Below are positions 52,089-60,320 of a DNA stretch of 64,000 nt, in pieces. The DNA is taken from the NCBI GenBank assembly GCA_964372215.1, contig CAYJQC010000001.1, positions 124,001 through 188,000 of the forward strand. Reading direction: 5' to 3'. The notes below the pieces were generated by a model. It worked only from the letters and a program-made list of their open reading frames with translations. It searched no databases and was not told the DNA's origin. A program made the position numbers and the translations under genes. Each line of letters starts with the position of its first letter. Positions within the stretch are counted from its first letter, which is position 1. This DNA is from DAIMFL01 sp964372215. Lineage in GTDB: Bacteria > Pseudomonadota > Alphaproteobacteria > Dongiales > Dongiaceae.

Positions 52089-52664
52089 CTATTCCTGCCA
52101 GGCGAAGGCCTTGCGGCCGAGGATGCGTCGCACCATCGGCTCGAACGCCGTGACTGGCATGGTGTCGTAGGCCGGATCGAACGAGTTCTGGTCCCAGTTC
52201 TCGCAGAACGCGGCGCAGGCCTCGAACCAGGGATGGCCGCGATAGCGCTCGCGCTCGTCCCGGTTGCCGCCGGTGTGATGGAAGTAGTAGTAGCCCTGGA
52301 ACACGCCGTGATGCTGCACGATCCAGTGGTTCTTCTCGGAGACATAGGGCTGCAGCATCGCCGCGGCGAGGTCGGCGTGGTTGTACGGCGCCAGGATGTC
52401 GCCGACATCGTGGAGCAGCGCGCAGACCACCGTCTCCTCATCGGCGCCGTCGCGGAACGCCCGGGTCGCGGTCTGCAGGGAATGCTGGTAGCGGTCGATC
52501 TTGTAGCCGAGCTTGTCGCCGGCCAGGCGCTGCAGCGCCGCCAATGCCTCGTCCGGGAACTGATCGACCAGCACCCGGTACTTGCGATCGAGGAGCTGGT
52601 AGTCCTCATACGTGCCGTCCGCCATGCGCGTGAAGGCGACGGTATCCTCGGTGCCGCTGTCCAT
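52089..52664 (-). CDS. HD-domain protein with a diiron-oxygenase-like ligand set
   Basis: This 191-residue HD-superfamily protein starts at 52664 (MDSGTEDTVAFTRM) behind GGGAGAGAAG. Ligand-like residues are H61 (YQHSLQTAT), H85-D86 (LLHDVGD), H96, H118/H119 and D158 (ENWDQNSFD). The His-to-HD spacing of 24 equals that of PhnZ and of the fusion at 15854. Added third and fourth histidines are the hallmark of HD mixed-valence oxygenases such as PhnZ, TmpB and MIOX, although the last Asp spacing differs. It converges on the GbdR-like gene by 9 bp. A betaine- or phosphonate-related substrate is inferred; a hydrolase is possible. Confidence 0.6.
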   Translation of the reverse strand: MDSGTEDTVAFTRMADGTYEDYQLLDRKYRVLVDQFPDEALAALQRLAGDKLGYKIDRYQHSLQTATRAFRDGADEETVVCALLHDVGDILAPYNHADLAAAMLQPYVSEKNHWIVQHHGVFQGYYYFHHTGGNRDERERYRGHPWFEACAAFCENWDQNSFDPAYDTMPVTAFEPMVRRILGRKAFAWQE

Positions 52665-52731
52665 CTTCTTCTCTCCCGGCCGCTGTTGCGACGCAGTGTA
52701 ATACGGAACGACGGGTGGCGGAAACACGCTC

Positions 52732-53736
52732 TCAACCGGGTGCTTCGGCGGCCATCAGCGCGCCGGTGAAGCCGGCGGCGTCGATGTTGGAGCCGCAGAC
52801 GACGACCCCGACGCGGCGGCCGGCCAGGCGGTCGCGCAACGGTCCGGTCAGGGCCGCGGTGGCCGCGGCGCCGGCCGGTTCGACCGCCAGCTTCATCTCG
52901 CGGAACAACAGGCCCATGGCCCGGCGCAGGGCGTCGTCGTCGACCAGCACGATCTCGTCGAGGAAACGCCGGCACAGGGCGAAGCCGCCGGGCAGCGCGT
53001 AGGGCGCGCCCAGGCTGTCGGCGATGGTGCGCACCTTGTCGATGGCCTCCGGCTTGCCGCTGCGGAAGCTGCGCGACATGGAATCCGCGCCCTCGGGCTC
53101 GACCCCGAACACCAGGCAGCCGGGCTTCGCCTGCTTGACCGCCGCGGCGACCCCGGCCGCCAGCCCGCCGCCGCCGATGGCGACGATGACGGCATCGAGG
53201 TCGGGCGCCTGGCGGATCAGCTCGAGACCGACGGTCGCGGTGCCGAGGGTGGTGTTGGGGCCCTCGAACGGGTGGACGAAGCTGCGGCCCTCCGCGGACT
53301 CGATCTCCTTGACCCGGGCGAAGGCCGCCTGCACGTCGTCGGCCAGCACGATCTCGGCGCCATAGCGCCGGCACATCGCCATGCGGTACGGGCTCGCCGT
53401 CCGGGTCATCACCACCTTGGCGGTGGTGCCGAGGATCTTGGCGGCATAGGCCACGGCTATGGCATGATTGCCGGCGCTCACCGCGGTCACGCCGCAGGCC
53501 AGGGAGCCGGCGCCCAGCGCCTGCATGACGGCGAGCGCGCCCCGCGGCTTGAAGGTGCCGGTGTGCTGCCAGAGTTCGAGCTTCAGGATCACCTCGGTGC
53601 CGGCGCCGGCCGCCTCGGCGATCTCGGGGCCGCGCCAGGCATGCACCGGCGTGGTCAGCACGCGATCGCCCAGCCGGGCGCGGGCGGCGTCGATCTCGGC
53701 CAGGGACGGGGCGGCGATCTCGTTGGTGTCGGGCAT
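52732..53736 (-). CDS. Threonine/serine dehydratase-like PLP enzyme
   Basis: This 334-residue fold-type II PLP enzyme has K63 in HTGTFKPRGA as the cofactor lysine, SAGNHAIAVA for the phosphate-binding side and IGGGGLAAGVAAAV for cofactor phosphate binding. It lacks the regulatory ACT domain of biosynthetic threonine deaminase, so a catabolic dehydratase is likely, with serine, threonine, hydroxy-amino acids or diaminopropionate as possible substrates. The glycine/serine output of the upstream betaine route would suit a serine dehydratase, which is inference. Confidence 0.78.
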   Translation of the reverse strand: MPDTNEIAAPSLAEIDAARARLGDRVLTTPVHAWRGPEIAEAAGAGTEVILKLELWQHTGTFKPRGALAVMQALGAGSLACGVTAVSAGNHAIAVAYAAKILGTTAKVVMTRTASPYRMAMCRRYGAEIVLADDVQAAFARVKEIESAEGRSFVHPFEGPNTTLGTATVGLELIRQAPDLDAVIVAIGGGGLAAGVAAAVKQAKPGCLVFGVEPEGADSMSRSFRSGKPEAIDKVRTIADSLGAPYALPGGFALCRRFLDEIVLVDDDALRRAMGLLFREMKLAVEPAGAAATAALTGPLRDRLAGRRVGVVVCGSNIDAAGFTGALMAAEAPG

Positions 53737-53808
53737 GTCGGGCTCGGGGCTCTATGTGTGAACCGGACTCGCACGGGTCCGGGAGGGAGTTTCGGGTGCA
53801 TTCCTGTT

Positions 53809-53882
53809 GTCATGCCCGGACTTGATCCGGGCATCCATCGAACCGTTGCACGATGGATCGCCGGGTCGAGCCCGGCGATGAC
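53809..53882. repeat. Intergenic palindromic repeat (BIME-like), copy 2
   Basis: GTCATGCCCGGA...TCCGGGCATCCAT and ATGGATCGCCGGG...CCCGGCGATGAC form back-to-back hairpins, with the same outline as 17570-17655 but swapped stem bases. It separates the dehydratase from the Cys-rich protein gene. Confidence 0.7.
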
Positions 53883-53942
53883 ACATGAGAAGCGTCGAGA
53901 TCGGCTTGGGCGTGTAGAGATTACTATAGCCGTTTGCCCGCC

Positions 53943-54644
53943 ATGCTGACCCTGGCCGACATCGCCGCCGCCCTCGCACGCCACGGCCTGCTCGCCCGCG
54001 GCGGCTTCCATCCGGTCGTATCCGACGGCGTGCCGGCCCTGGCGGAGGGCTCCGCGGCGCAGACCCTGGTGATGGTCGGCAATGCCGGGCCGGCGATGTG
54101 GCGGCGGTTCTCGGCGGCGCCGGAACAGCGCGACGGCGCCGCCGACGCGCTCGATCGCTGGACCCGGCGGGTGCTCGCCGGCGTCGCGGCCGAGCTTGGC
54201 GCGGCGCCGCTGTTCCCGTTCGGCGGGCCGCCCTATCTGCCGTTCCAGCGCTGGGCCATGCTGGCGGAGCCGGTGCATCCCTCGCCGATCGGCCTGCTGA
54301 TCCATCCGGAATACGGGCTGTGGCACGCCTATCGCGGCGCGCTCGGCTTCGCCGCCCGGCTGGCGCTGCCGTCGCGCGCCGCCGGCGCCAGCCCATGCGA
54401 CAGTTGCGCCGGGAGGCCCTGCCTGTCGACCTGCCCGGTCGGCGCCTTCGCCGCCGATGGCTACGACGTGCCGGCCTGCGCCCGCCATCTCGACACCCCG
54501 GCGGGTGCCGACTGCATGGGCCTGGGCTGCCGGGCGCGGCGCGCCTGCCCGGTCGGGCAGGGCCATCGCTACGACCCGGCCCAGGCCGAATTCCACATGA
54601 TTCCCTTCCGCCGCAACGCCCTGGCGCGGCTGGGCAAGCCGTAG
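53943..54644 (+). CDS. Cys-rich iron-sulfur-like protein
   Basis: This 233-residue protein starts at ATG 53943. The final third holds PCDSCAGRPCLSTCPVGAF and later CMGLGCRARRACPVGQGH, two Cys clusters like 4Fe-4S sites of ferredoxin-type and QueG-like proteins. The N-terminal half is Ala-rich and contains no obvious fold signature (FPFGGPPYLPFQRWAMLAE). It may be an electron carrier or reductase domain. Its relation to neighbouring oxidases is unknown. Confidence 0.6.
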   Translation: MLTLADIAAALARHGLLARGGFHPVVSDGVPALAEGSAAQTLVMVGNAGPAMWRRFSAAPEQRDGAADALDRWTRRVLAGVAAELGAAPLFPFGGPPYLPFQRWAMLAEPVHPSPIGLLIHPEYGLWHAYRGALGFAARLALPSRAAGASPCDSCAGRPCLSTCPVGAFAADGYDVPACARHLDTPAGADCMGLGCRARRACPVGQGHRYDPAQAEFHMIPFRRNALARLGKP

Positions 54645-54775
54645 GGGCTTTGCCGGTCCTTTACCACTTCGCGCGCAGGATCGCCCGGGTTGACCCCGCC
54701 CGGGGCGGTCGCCACCATGCGCCGGCCCGATCGGGCCCGGGGCGGGCCAGGGTCGGGCAGAATCGGGAGCCGTAG

Positions 54776-55516
54776 GTGACGAAACCCACCGTCCTGTTGA
54801 TCGGACACAGCAATGCGCGCGAAAGCGGGCGGGTGAAACCGCTGCTCGCCGCCAAGGGCTACGCGACCGAATGGTGCTGCCCGTGCGAGGGCGAGACGCT
54901 ACCCGAGAACCCCGAGGGCTATGCCGGCGCCATCGTGTTCGGCGGGGTACAAAGCGCCAACGATGCCGAATCCTCCGCTTTCATCCGCCAGGAGATCGAC
55001 TGGATCGGCCGTTTCGTCGATGCCGGCGGGTGCTATCTCGGCATCTGCCTGGGCGGCCAGCTGCTGGCCCGGGCGCTCGGTGCCCCGGTGCGCCGGCACC
55101 CCGACGGCGTCAACGAGATCGGCTATTACCGGGTGCGGCCGACCGAGACCGGCCGGGCGGTGATGGCCGAGCCGCTCCATGTCTATCACTGGCATCAGGA
55201 AGGCTTCGACGTGCCTGGAGGCACCGAGCTGCTGGTCCAGGGCGACGACTTTCCCAACCAGGCGTTCCGCTTCGGCGCCCGCGCTTTCGGCCTGCAGTTC
55301 CACCCGGAGGTGACCCCCGAGGTGGCGACCCGCTGGATCGACAGCACCGCCGAGCACCTGACCCGGCCGGGCGCCCAGGACCGCGCCACCCAGCTCGCCC
55401 ACATGACGCGCTTCGACGGCGCGATGCACGACTGGTTCGATCGCTTTCTCGACCGCTGGCTGGACCGCGCCGCCGTCGAGGTCGGATCGCGGGGAAAAGC
55501 CGTCGCCCGCGGCTGA
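54776..55516 (+). CDS. Class I glutamine amidotransferase-like protein
   Basis: This 246-residue protein starts at GTG 54776 behind GGGAG. It shows the class I triad with C91 in GICLGGQLLA, H176 and E178 in GLQFHPEVT. It is a free-standing GATase of the GMP-synthase-like type, which often hydrolyse gamma-glutamyl compounds. The SoxB-like oxidase gene follows 93 bp later, so the pair may process a gamma-glutamylated amine, which is inference. Confidence 0.72.
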   Translation: MTKPTVLLIGHSNARESGRVKPLLAAKGYATEWCCPCEGETLPENPEGYAGAIVFGGVQSANDAESSAFIRQEIDWIGRFVDAGGCYLGICLGGQLLARALGAPVRRHPDGVNEIGYYRVRPTETGRAVMAEPLHVYHWHQEGFDVPGGTELLVQGDDFPNQAFRFGARAFGLQFHPEVTPEVATRWIDSTAEHLTRPGAQDRATQLAHMTRFDGAMHDWFDRFLDRWLDRAAVEVGSRGKAVARG

Positions 55517-55609
55517 GCCGCCCGGCGGGTTCGCCGTCTTCTATCGCTGCAGTCGATCGGGCGCCGTCCTCCGCGGTCCCTCCATCGGCGCGAGAACGGC
55601 CGGCGTCCC

Positions 55610-56851
55610 ATGCCCTTCGCCCTGCTGAAATACGGCCTGCGCCGGCGCCATCCGGCGCGCCGCGACATTCCGGCCCGGCCCGAGCTCAAGCCCGCCTACG
55701 ACGTGGTGGTGATCGGCGGCGGCGGGCACGGCCTGGCGACCGCCTTCCATCTGGCGCGCGACTGGGGCATCCGCCGCGTTGCGGTGATCGAAAAGGGCTA
55801 TCTGGCGGGCGGCAACACCGCGCGCAACACCACGATCATCCGCGCCAACTACGTCAGCCCGCAGTCGGTGCGGTTCTACGGCGAGTCGCTGGCGCTCTAT
55901 CGCGATCTCTCGGAGACCCTCGACTTCAACATCCTCTACTCCGAGCGCGGCCAGCTCACCTTCGCCCACACCGATCCCGAGATCCGCACCTGCCGGCTGC
56001 GGGCCGAGGTGAACCGGCATTGCGGCGTCGCCTCCGAGCTGATCGGCCCCGACGAGATCCGCCGGGTCTGTCCGGCGGTCGATCCGGATCGGCCGGCCGG
56101 CGCGCCGATCCTGGGCGCGCTCTACCACCTGCCGGGCGCGATCGCACGGCATGACGCCGTCGCCTGGGCCTACGCCGCGGCGGCGGCCCGGCTCGGCGTC
56201 GAATTGCATCCGCGGACCGAGGTCCTGGGCATCGCGACGGACCGCGGTCGCGTCGCCGGGGTCGAGACCACGCGCGGGCGGGTGAGCGCGCCCATCGTGG
56301 TTCAGGCGGTCGCCGGCATGAGCAGCCAGCTGGCGGCGATGGCGGGAGTCCGCCTGCCGATCCGCACGATTCCGCTGCAGGCCTGCGTGTCGACGCCGCT
56401 CAAGCCGTTCCTGCATCCGGTGCTGTCGTCCAACCGGCTGCATCTCTATGTCTCGCAGTCGTCGCGCGGCGAGCTGGTGATGGGGGCCGGCAACGATCCG
56501 GCGGCGCTGTTCAACCCGCGCTCCACCCTCGAGTTCAAGGAGGCGCTGATCGGCCACCTGCTCGAGCTGTTCCCCTATCTCGGCCATGTCACGCTGCTGC
56601 GGCAATGGGCCGGCCTGACCGACCTGACGCCGGATTCCTGTCCGATCCTCGGCCCTTCCGGACTGGACGGGCACTACCTATCGGCCGGCTGGGGCACCTG
56701 GGGCTTCAAGGCGATCCCGGTGGGCGGCAAGCGGCTGGCCGAATGCGTGGCCACCGGCCGGGTGCCGGAGTTGATCGCGCCCTTCGCGCTGGCGCGGTTC
56801 CACGACCTGGCGCCGATCAACGAGGGCGGCTCCTCGGCGGTCGGGCACTGA
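55610..56851 (+). CDS. SoxB-like FAD-dependent oxidoreductase (second copy)
   Basis: This 413-residue flavoprotein is closely related to soxB at 49437: FAD motif DVVVIGGGGHGLATAFHLA, then GGNTARNTTIIRANY, and the ARHDAVAW segment around residues 179-186 with the histidine used for covalent FMN in SoxB. No soxA/D/G accompany it. It may act alone on a methylated or secondary amine, or replace SoxB in the complex. The preceding GATase and lack of partners argue for a separate substrate. Confidence 0.75.
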   Translation: MPFALLKYGLRRRHPARRDIPARPELKPAYDVVVIGGGGHGLATAFHLARDWGIRRVAVIEKGYLAGGNTARNTTIIRANYVSPQSVRFYGESLALYRDLSETLDFNILYSERGQLTFAHTDPEIRTCRLRAEVNRHCGVASELIGPDEIRRVCPAVDPDRPAGAPILGALYHLPGAIARHDAVAWAYAAAAARLGVELHPRTEVLGIATDRGRVAGVETTRGRVSAPIVVQAVAGMSSQLAAMAGVRLPIRTIPLQACVSTPLKPFLHPVLSSNRLHLYVSQSSRGELVMGAGNDPAALFNPRSTLEFKEALIGHLLELFPYLGHVTLLRQWAGLTDLTPDSCPILGPSGLDGHYLSAGWGTWGFKAIPVGGKRLAECVATGRVPELIAPFALARFHDLAPINEGGSSAVGH

Positions 56852-56943
56852 CGGGTCCGGATCGAAATCCACCGAACGGGCCGGCCCAGCCAGACGGGTT
56901 CGGGCCCAGGGGGCCGAAGGAGGGGTCCGGAGGAGGGGTGCGC

Positions 56944-56958
56944 TTAACCTCGAATTAA
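56944..56958. promoter_or_regulatory. Full CtrA-type box TTAA-N7-TTAA
   Basis: TTAACCTCGAATTAA is an exact TTAA-N7-TTAA, the binding pattern of the alphaproteobacterial cell-cycle regulator CtrA. It lies 160 bp upstream of the lipoprotein gene at 57119. Chance matches are less likely in such GC-rich DNA. Confidence 0.5.
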
Positions 56959-57118
56959 GGTAAACTTTGCAGGCTTATTCGGTTGCCGACGGGGCCGCCC
57001 ACCAGGAATAGCGGCGGGAGCGGCATTGTGCGATCCGTCACTTGTACCGGGCCGGCGCTTCGGCTAGAACGGCGAGCCCCGCCCGGGGGACCCGCTTCGG
57101 ATCAAATGGGGGAGGAGC

Positions 57119-58042
57119 GTGAGCAACCAGTTCATTCGCGGCCTGCTCGCGGTGGCGTTCGCCGCGTTGATGGTTTCCACCACCGGCTGCGCCATCGCCG
57201 ACGAGACCGCCGCGGTTCCGACCCAGCCGCCGATCCCCGCGGGCGTCGCCGCGACCAAGGTGACTTTGAGCGCGGTCATCGCCGACGGCGCCAAGCCGTT
57301 GAAGGGCGACATTCTTTGGATCGTCGCCCGGACCGATCAGGGCGGCGCCCAGGTGGTGGCGCAGCAGACCGGCACGCGGCCGGAGCTGACCCTGGTGCCG
57401 GGACGCTATCTGGTGACCGCCAGGATCGGCGACGCCCAGATCAGCAACGAGATCGCCATCGGCGACGCCGCCGCCAGCCACGTCCTCAATTTCAACTCCG
57501 GCTATGTCCGGCTGCGCATGATCCCGAATGCCGGCGCGCCGGCCGTCACCGACGCCGTGACCTGGGAAGTCTTCGAGTACAGCCGCGCCAAGCCGGAGGA
57601 CCGCAAGCAGATCACGGTGGCGCGGGCGTCGCAGCACGAGTTCGTGCTGCCGGCCGGCTACTACATCGTGCGCGCCAAGTACAACGACACCACCTCGGAG
57701 CTGGTGGTGCCGGTCGAGGCCGGGCACACTTACAAGTACACGGTCAATCTCTACGCCGGAAACATCGGGTTCGCCGCGGTCGGCACCAATGGCAAGACGG
57801 TGAACGAGCCGGTGGCCTGGGAGATCGTGCGGGCCACGCCGAACGCCCAGGGCGAGCTCGAAACGGTGACCGTCGACGTCGCGCCGTCGCGCATGTTCAC
57901 CCTGCGCGAAGGCAGCTACATCGTGCGGGCGCGCACCGGCGACCTGTTCGCCGAGATGCCGTTCGAAGTGCGCGCCGGCAAGACCGCCAAGCTCAAGGTC
58001 CAGCTCAAGCCGTCGCCGACGCCGACCTCCGCCGGAGGCTGA
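57119..58042 (+). CDS. Lipoprotein with three similar beta-sandwich-like repeats
   Basis: This 307-residue protein starts at GTG 57119 behind GGGGGAGGAG. The signal ends in the lipobox STTG-C24. Three units of about 90 residues each close with a related strand: LVPGRYLVTARIGD, LPAGYYIVRAKYND and LREGSYIVRARTGD. The repeats resemble carboxypeptidase-regulatory-like or other Ig-like sandwich folds. It is a membrane-anchored envelope protein with probable structural or binding role. A CtrA-type site lies upstream and a strong terminator downstream. Confidence 0.65.
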   Translation: MSNQFIRGLLAVAFAALMVSTTGCAIADETAAVPTQPPIPAGVAATKVTLSAVIADGAKPLKGDILWIVARTDQGGAQVVAQQTGTRPELTLVPGRYLVTARIGDAQISNEIAIGDAAASHVLNFNSGYVRLRMIPNAGAPAVTDAVTWEVFEYSRAKPEDRKQITVARASQHEFVLPAGYYIVRAKYNDTTSELVVPVEAGHTYKYTVNLYAGNIGFAAVGTNGKTVNEPVAWEIVRATPNAQGELETVTVDVAPSRMFTLREGSYIVRARTGDLFAEMPFEVRAGKTAKLKVQLKPSPTPTSAGG

Positions 58043-58123
58043 CCGATCGGCTGACGGCGCGACGGCGGGCAGTTCCCGCGTCGATCGCCCCAGGATAGAT
58101 CGCAGCCATCGCGAAAAGACAAA

Positions 58124-58155
58124 GGCCGCCGGAGGGATCCGGCGGCCTTCTTGTT
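58124..58155. terminator. Strong intrinsic terminator
   Basis: A perfect 10-bp stem GGCCGCCGGA / TCCGGCGGCC (58124-58133 and 58138-58147) with loop GGGA is followed by TTCTTGTT and preceded by AAA, so it may work in both directions. It lies 81 bp after the repeat lipoprotein. Confidence 0.8.
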
Positions 58156-58409
58156 GTCGAGGGGTGCGCACGAGCCTGAACGCCGCGCTGCCACCCTTGT
58201 CTTGCCTCCACACCGGTGCCTTACCGCGACCGCACGCACCGCCCGGACCGGGCTGGCGCATCGGCAACACGTCTGGCAATCAGCGGGCTCCGATCGGAGA
58301 ATTCACGACAGAGCGCTACGCCTCAACCCCGGTGCAGCGGCTCCGACCCCTCGTCCGTACGAACGCCCCCTGGTCGACGCAATCTTCGGCCAGTCTTCGA
58401 GATCTCGTG
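58156..58409. other. Intergenic DNA with no supported gene
   Basis: Lies between the terminator and the HU gene stop. Overlapping open frames run across it on both strands, but none has a family resemblance or good start. No hairpin directly follows the HU stop. Confidence 0.4.
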
Positions 58410-58742
58410 TCAGATCGCTTCCTTGAGATCCTTGGCCGCGCGGAAGGCGACCTTCTTGCTCGCCTTGATCTTGATCTGCTCGCCGGTGGCGGGATTGCGG
58501 CCCATGCGCGCGGCACGCTTGCGGACCTGCAGGATGCCGAGCCCGGCGATGCGGATCCGTGCGCCCTTCTTCAGGTGCTTCACCATCAGGCCGACAGTGT
58601 CGCTCAGGATCGCATCGGACTGCTTCTTCGAGAGTTCGTGGGAAGCGGCGATGTCGGCGGCGAGGTGCTTCAGCGTGACCGTCGTGGCAGTGCCGGCCTT
58701 CGCAGCCTTCGGCTTCGCAGCAGCCTTTGGTTTGGTAGCCAT
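58410..58742 (-). CDS. HU-family DNA-binding protein with Ala/Lys-rich N-terminus
   Basis: This 110-residue protein has the HU/IHF fold: a helical N-terminal part, then beta-arm motif RIRIAGLGILQVRKRAARMGRNPATGEQIKIKASKKVAF. The ATG at 58742 is preceded by AAGGAG. An extra about 20 residues (ATKPKAAAKPKAAKAG) resemble histone-like tails and may bind DNA. It probably bends or compacts DNA in the nucleoid. Confidence 0.85.
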   Translation of the reverse strand: MATKPKAAAKPKAAKAGTATTVTLKHLAADIAASHELSKKQSDAILSDTVGLMVKHLKKGARIRIAGLGILQVRKRAARMGRNPATGEQIKIKASKKVAFRAAKDLKEAI

Positions 58743-58907
58743 GTGAGATGTCTCTCCTTGATGGGGGAACCGAGTTCCGAAAAGGATCATGCCGCGCCGG
58801 CAAAGACAAGAGGCGACGCGCGATTCGCCCCGTGGAATCGGCGTTTTCTGCATTCTCGAACGTGGAAACGCCCATTTGACGGGCGCGACTCGGGACAACG
58901 AAGCCTG

Positions 58908-59264
58908 TCAAGACGCCGCGACTCGCGCAGCGTCGCCGCCGAGTCGCCCGCGACCGCAGCGATCGACATGCGCCGGCGACTCGCATCGGCGTGCTGCTTC
59001 GCGGCGCCGTGCGATCGCCAGTCGGTCTTGCACGCAGGGCCGGCAGGCCCGCTGACGGCCTTGTCGTCCGGCGCGTGTCACAGCGACGCAGCGGCTGGAT
59101 TCGGCTGGCGCAGCGGCGCAACCGCCGAGCATTGCCAGGGCTGTGAATCCGGCGAGGCCGGCGATCAGCCGGCGCCGATGGCATGCCGCTGGGCCCGGCT
59201 CACCCGCCCCGCGATGCCCCGGATGATCCGACGCGGTCATGTGCAGCGACTCCGGCTCGATCAT
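58908..59264 (-). CDS. Possible small lipoprotein gene after the nitrile hydratase operon
   Basis: A GGAGG ribosome site lies 5 bp before the ATG at 59264, and the 118-residue frame carries an RRRLIAGLAGFTALAML signal ending in the lipobox GG-C. The rest is Arg/Cys-rich and looks less protein-like, so a frameshift or misreading after the signal is possible. It follows the accessory gene by 59 bp on the same strand. Function is not recognised. Confidence 0.35.
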   Translation of the reverse strand: MIEPESLHMTASDHPGHRGAGEPGPAACHRRRLIAGLAGFTALAMLGGCAAAPAESSRCVAVTRAGRQGRQRACRPCVQDRLAIARRREAARRCESPAHVDRCGRGRLGGDAARVAAS

Positions 59265-59323
59265 GGTGTCCTCCGTTCGGCATCCGACGCGACCTTGCGG
59301 CATGGCGGCGGTCCCGGGGCATG

Positions 59324-59680
59324 TCAGCGCCGCGGCGGCACCACGGGACTTCCGTGGGGAGTCTCGAGATAGGCCCGGCGCCAATCGCTCTGGCGCGCGG
59401 CGAGCGCTGCCGGCGTCACCAGGCCGGCTTCGGTCAGCAGGTGTTCCAGCGCGTCGAGCGCCGCGGCGTAGTAGGTCTCCGGGTTGTCCGGTGCGCCGGC
59501 CGCGTCGGCCCGGCGCAGCGCGGCGCCAAGCGCCGCGGACCAGGCGGCAGGCGTGAACGCGCCTTGGCGGCACAGCGTATCGGCGAGGGCGAGCAGCTGC
59601 GCCTGCCACGGCTCGTCGAACGCGATGCTGTCGTCGTCGCGCCGCAGCGGGCCGAACGGATCGGGTTCAGCGCGGCTCAA
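59324..59680 (-). CDS. Nitrile hydratase accessory protein
   Basis: This 118-residue protein resembles the beta-subunit-like activators that help insert cobalt or iron into nitrile hydratase (DPFGPLRRDDDSIAFDEPWQAQLLALADTL). A TTG at 59680 inside the end of the beta gene is the likely start, giving a 14-bp overlap and coupled translation; a longer frame upstream is a shadow. The region DPETYYAAALDALEHLL-type helix fits the family. Confidence 0.75.
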   Translation of the reverse strand: MSRAEPDPFGPLRRDDDSIAFDEPWQAQLLALADTLCRQGAFTPAAWSAALGAALRRADAAGAPDNPETYYAAALDALEHLLTEAGLVTPAALAARQSDWRRAYLETPHGSPVVPPRR

Positions 59681-60320
59681 GATAGCTCTCCCAGAGGTCG
59701 AGGAAGACGCGGTCGCGCCGCCCCGAAGCCTCCGGCCACAGATCCGCCGCCTCGAACGCCACGGAGTACATGTGCTCCGCGCGCTCCTCGCCCCGGGCGC
59801 CCGCATCGGCGAACAGATGGGCGCCGTGATGGGCGTGGATGCGGCCCGGCCGGCCCTGGGCGTAGCCGGGCAGGCGGCAATGGCCGGCGGCGCCCATGCG
59901 CCGGGTCGCCACCGCATCGCCGGCGGCGAAGCGTGGCGCGGCCTTGATGCTGCGGTCGAAGCGCGCGGTGGTGCGGGCGAACCGGTGCACGGCGTCGGGT
60001 GTCAGAACCGGCATGCCGGTCGCGGCCGGGCCCGAGGCGATACCGGTCTCGACTTCCTCGAGGGTCAGCACGCCGGAATCGATCAGCGCCGCGAGGTGGG
60101 TTTGGGTCCACGAATCGAAATACGGCCTTGTCAGGTAGTCGACCGGGTCGATCAGCTCGCGCACATGGCGCCACCAGTCGATGGTCCAGCCGGCGACGCG
60201 GCAGATGCGCACGATGGCCCAGACCCGGCCTTCCCAGTCGTGGTGGAACGGCACCTCCGGTTCGCCGGCATCGACCGGGCCGAAACCCTGGCGGCCGCCG
60301 AGATCGTGCGCGCCGTCCAT
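59667..60320 (-). CDS. nthB: Nitrile hydratase beta subunit
   Basis: This 217-residue beta subunit starts at 60320 (MDGAHDLGGRQGFGPV), sharing a TGATG junction with the alpha stop. It has the usual N-terminal helix-rich part and C-terminal SH3-like barrel (FAAGDAVATRRMGAAGHCRLPGY, then HMYSVAFEAADLWPEA). With alpha it hydrates nitriles to amides in the cytoplasm. The longer frame beyond 60320 is a shadow of the alpha gene. Confidence 0.87.
   Translation of the reverse strand: MDGAHDLGGRQGFGPVDAGEPEVPFHHDWEGRVWAIVRICRVAGWTIDWWRHVRELIDPVDYLTRPYFDSWTQTHLAALIDSGVLTLEEVETGIASGPAATGMPVLTPDAVHRFARTTARFDRSIKAAPRFAAGDAVATRRMGAAGHCRLPGYAQGRPGRIHAHHGAHLFADAGARGEERAEHMYSVAFEAADLWPEASGRRDRVFLDLWESYLEPR

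Noticed and set aside
58164..59372. 402-codon plus-strand open frame over the HU gene
   Set aside because: It covers the HU gene and other features in antisense; codon pattern is that of a shadow frame.
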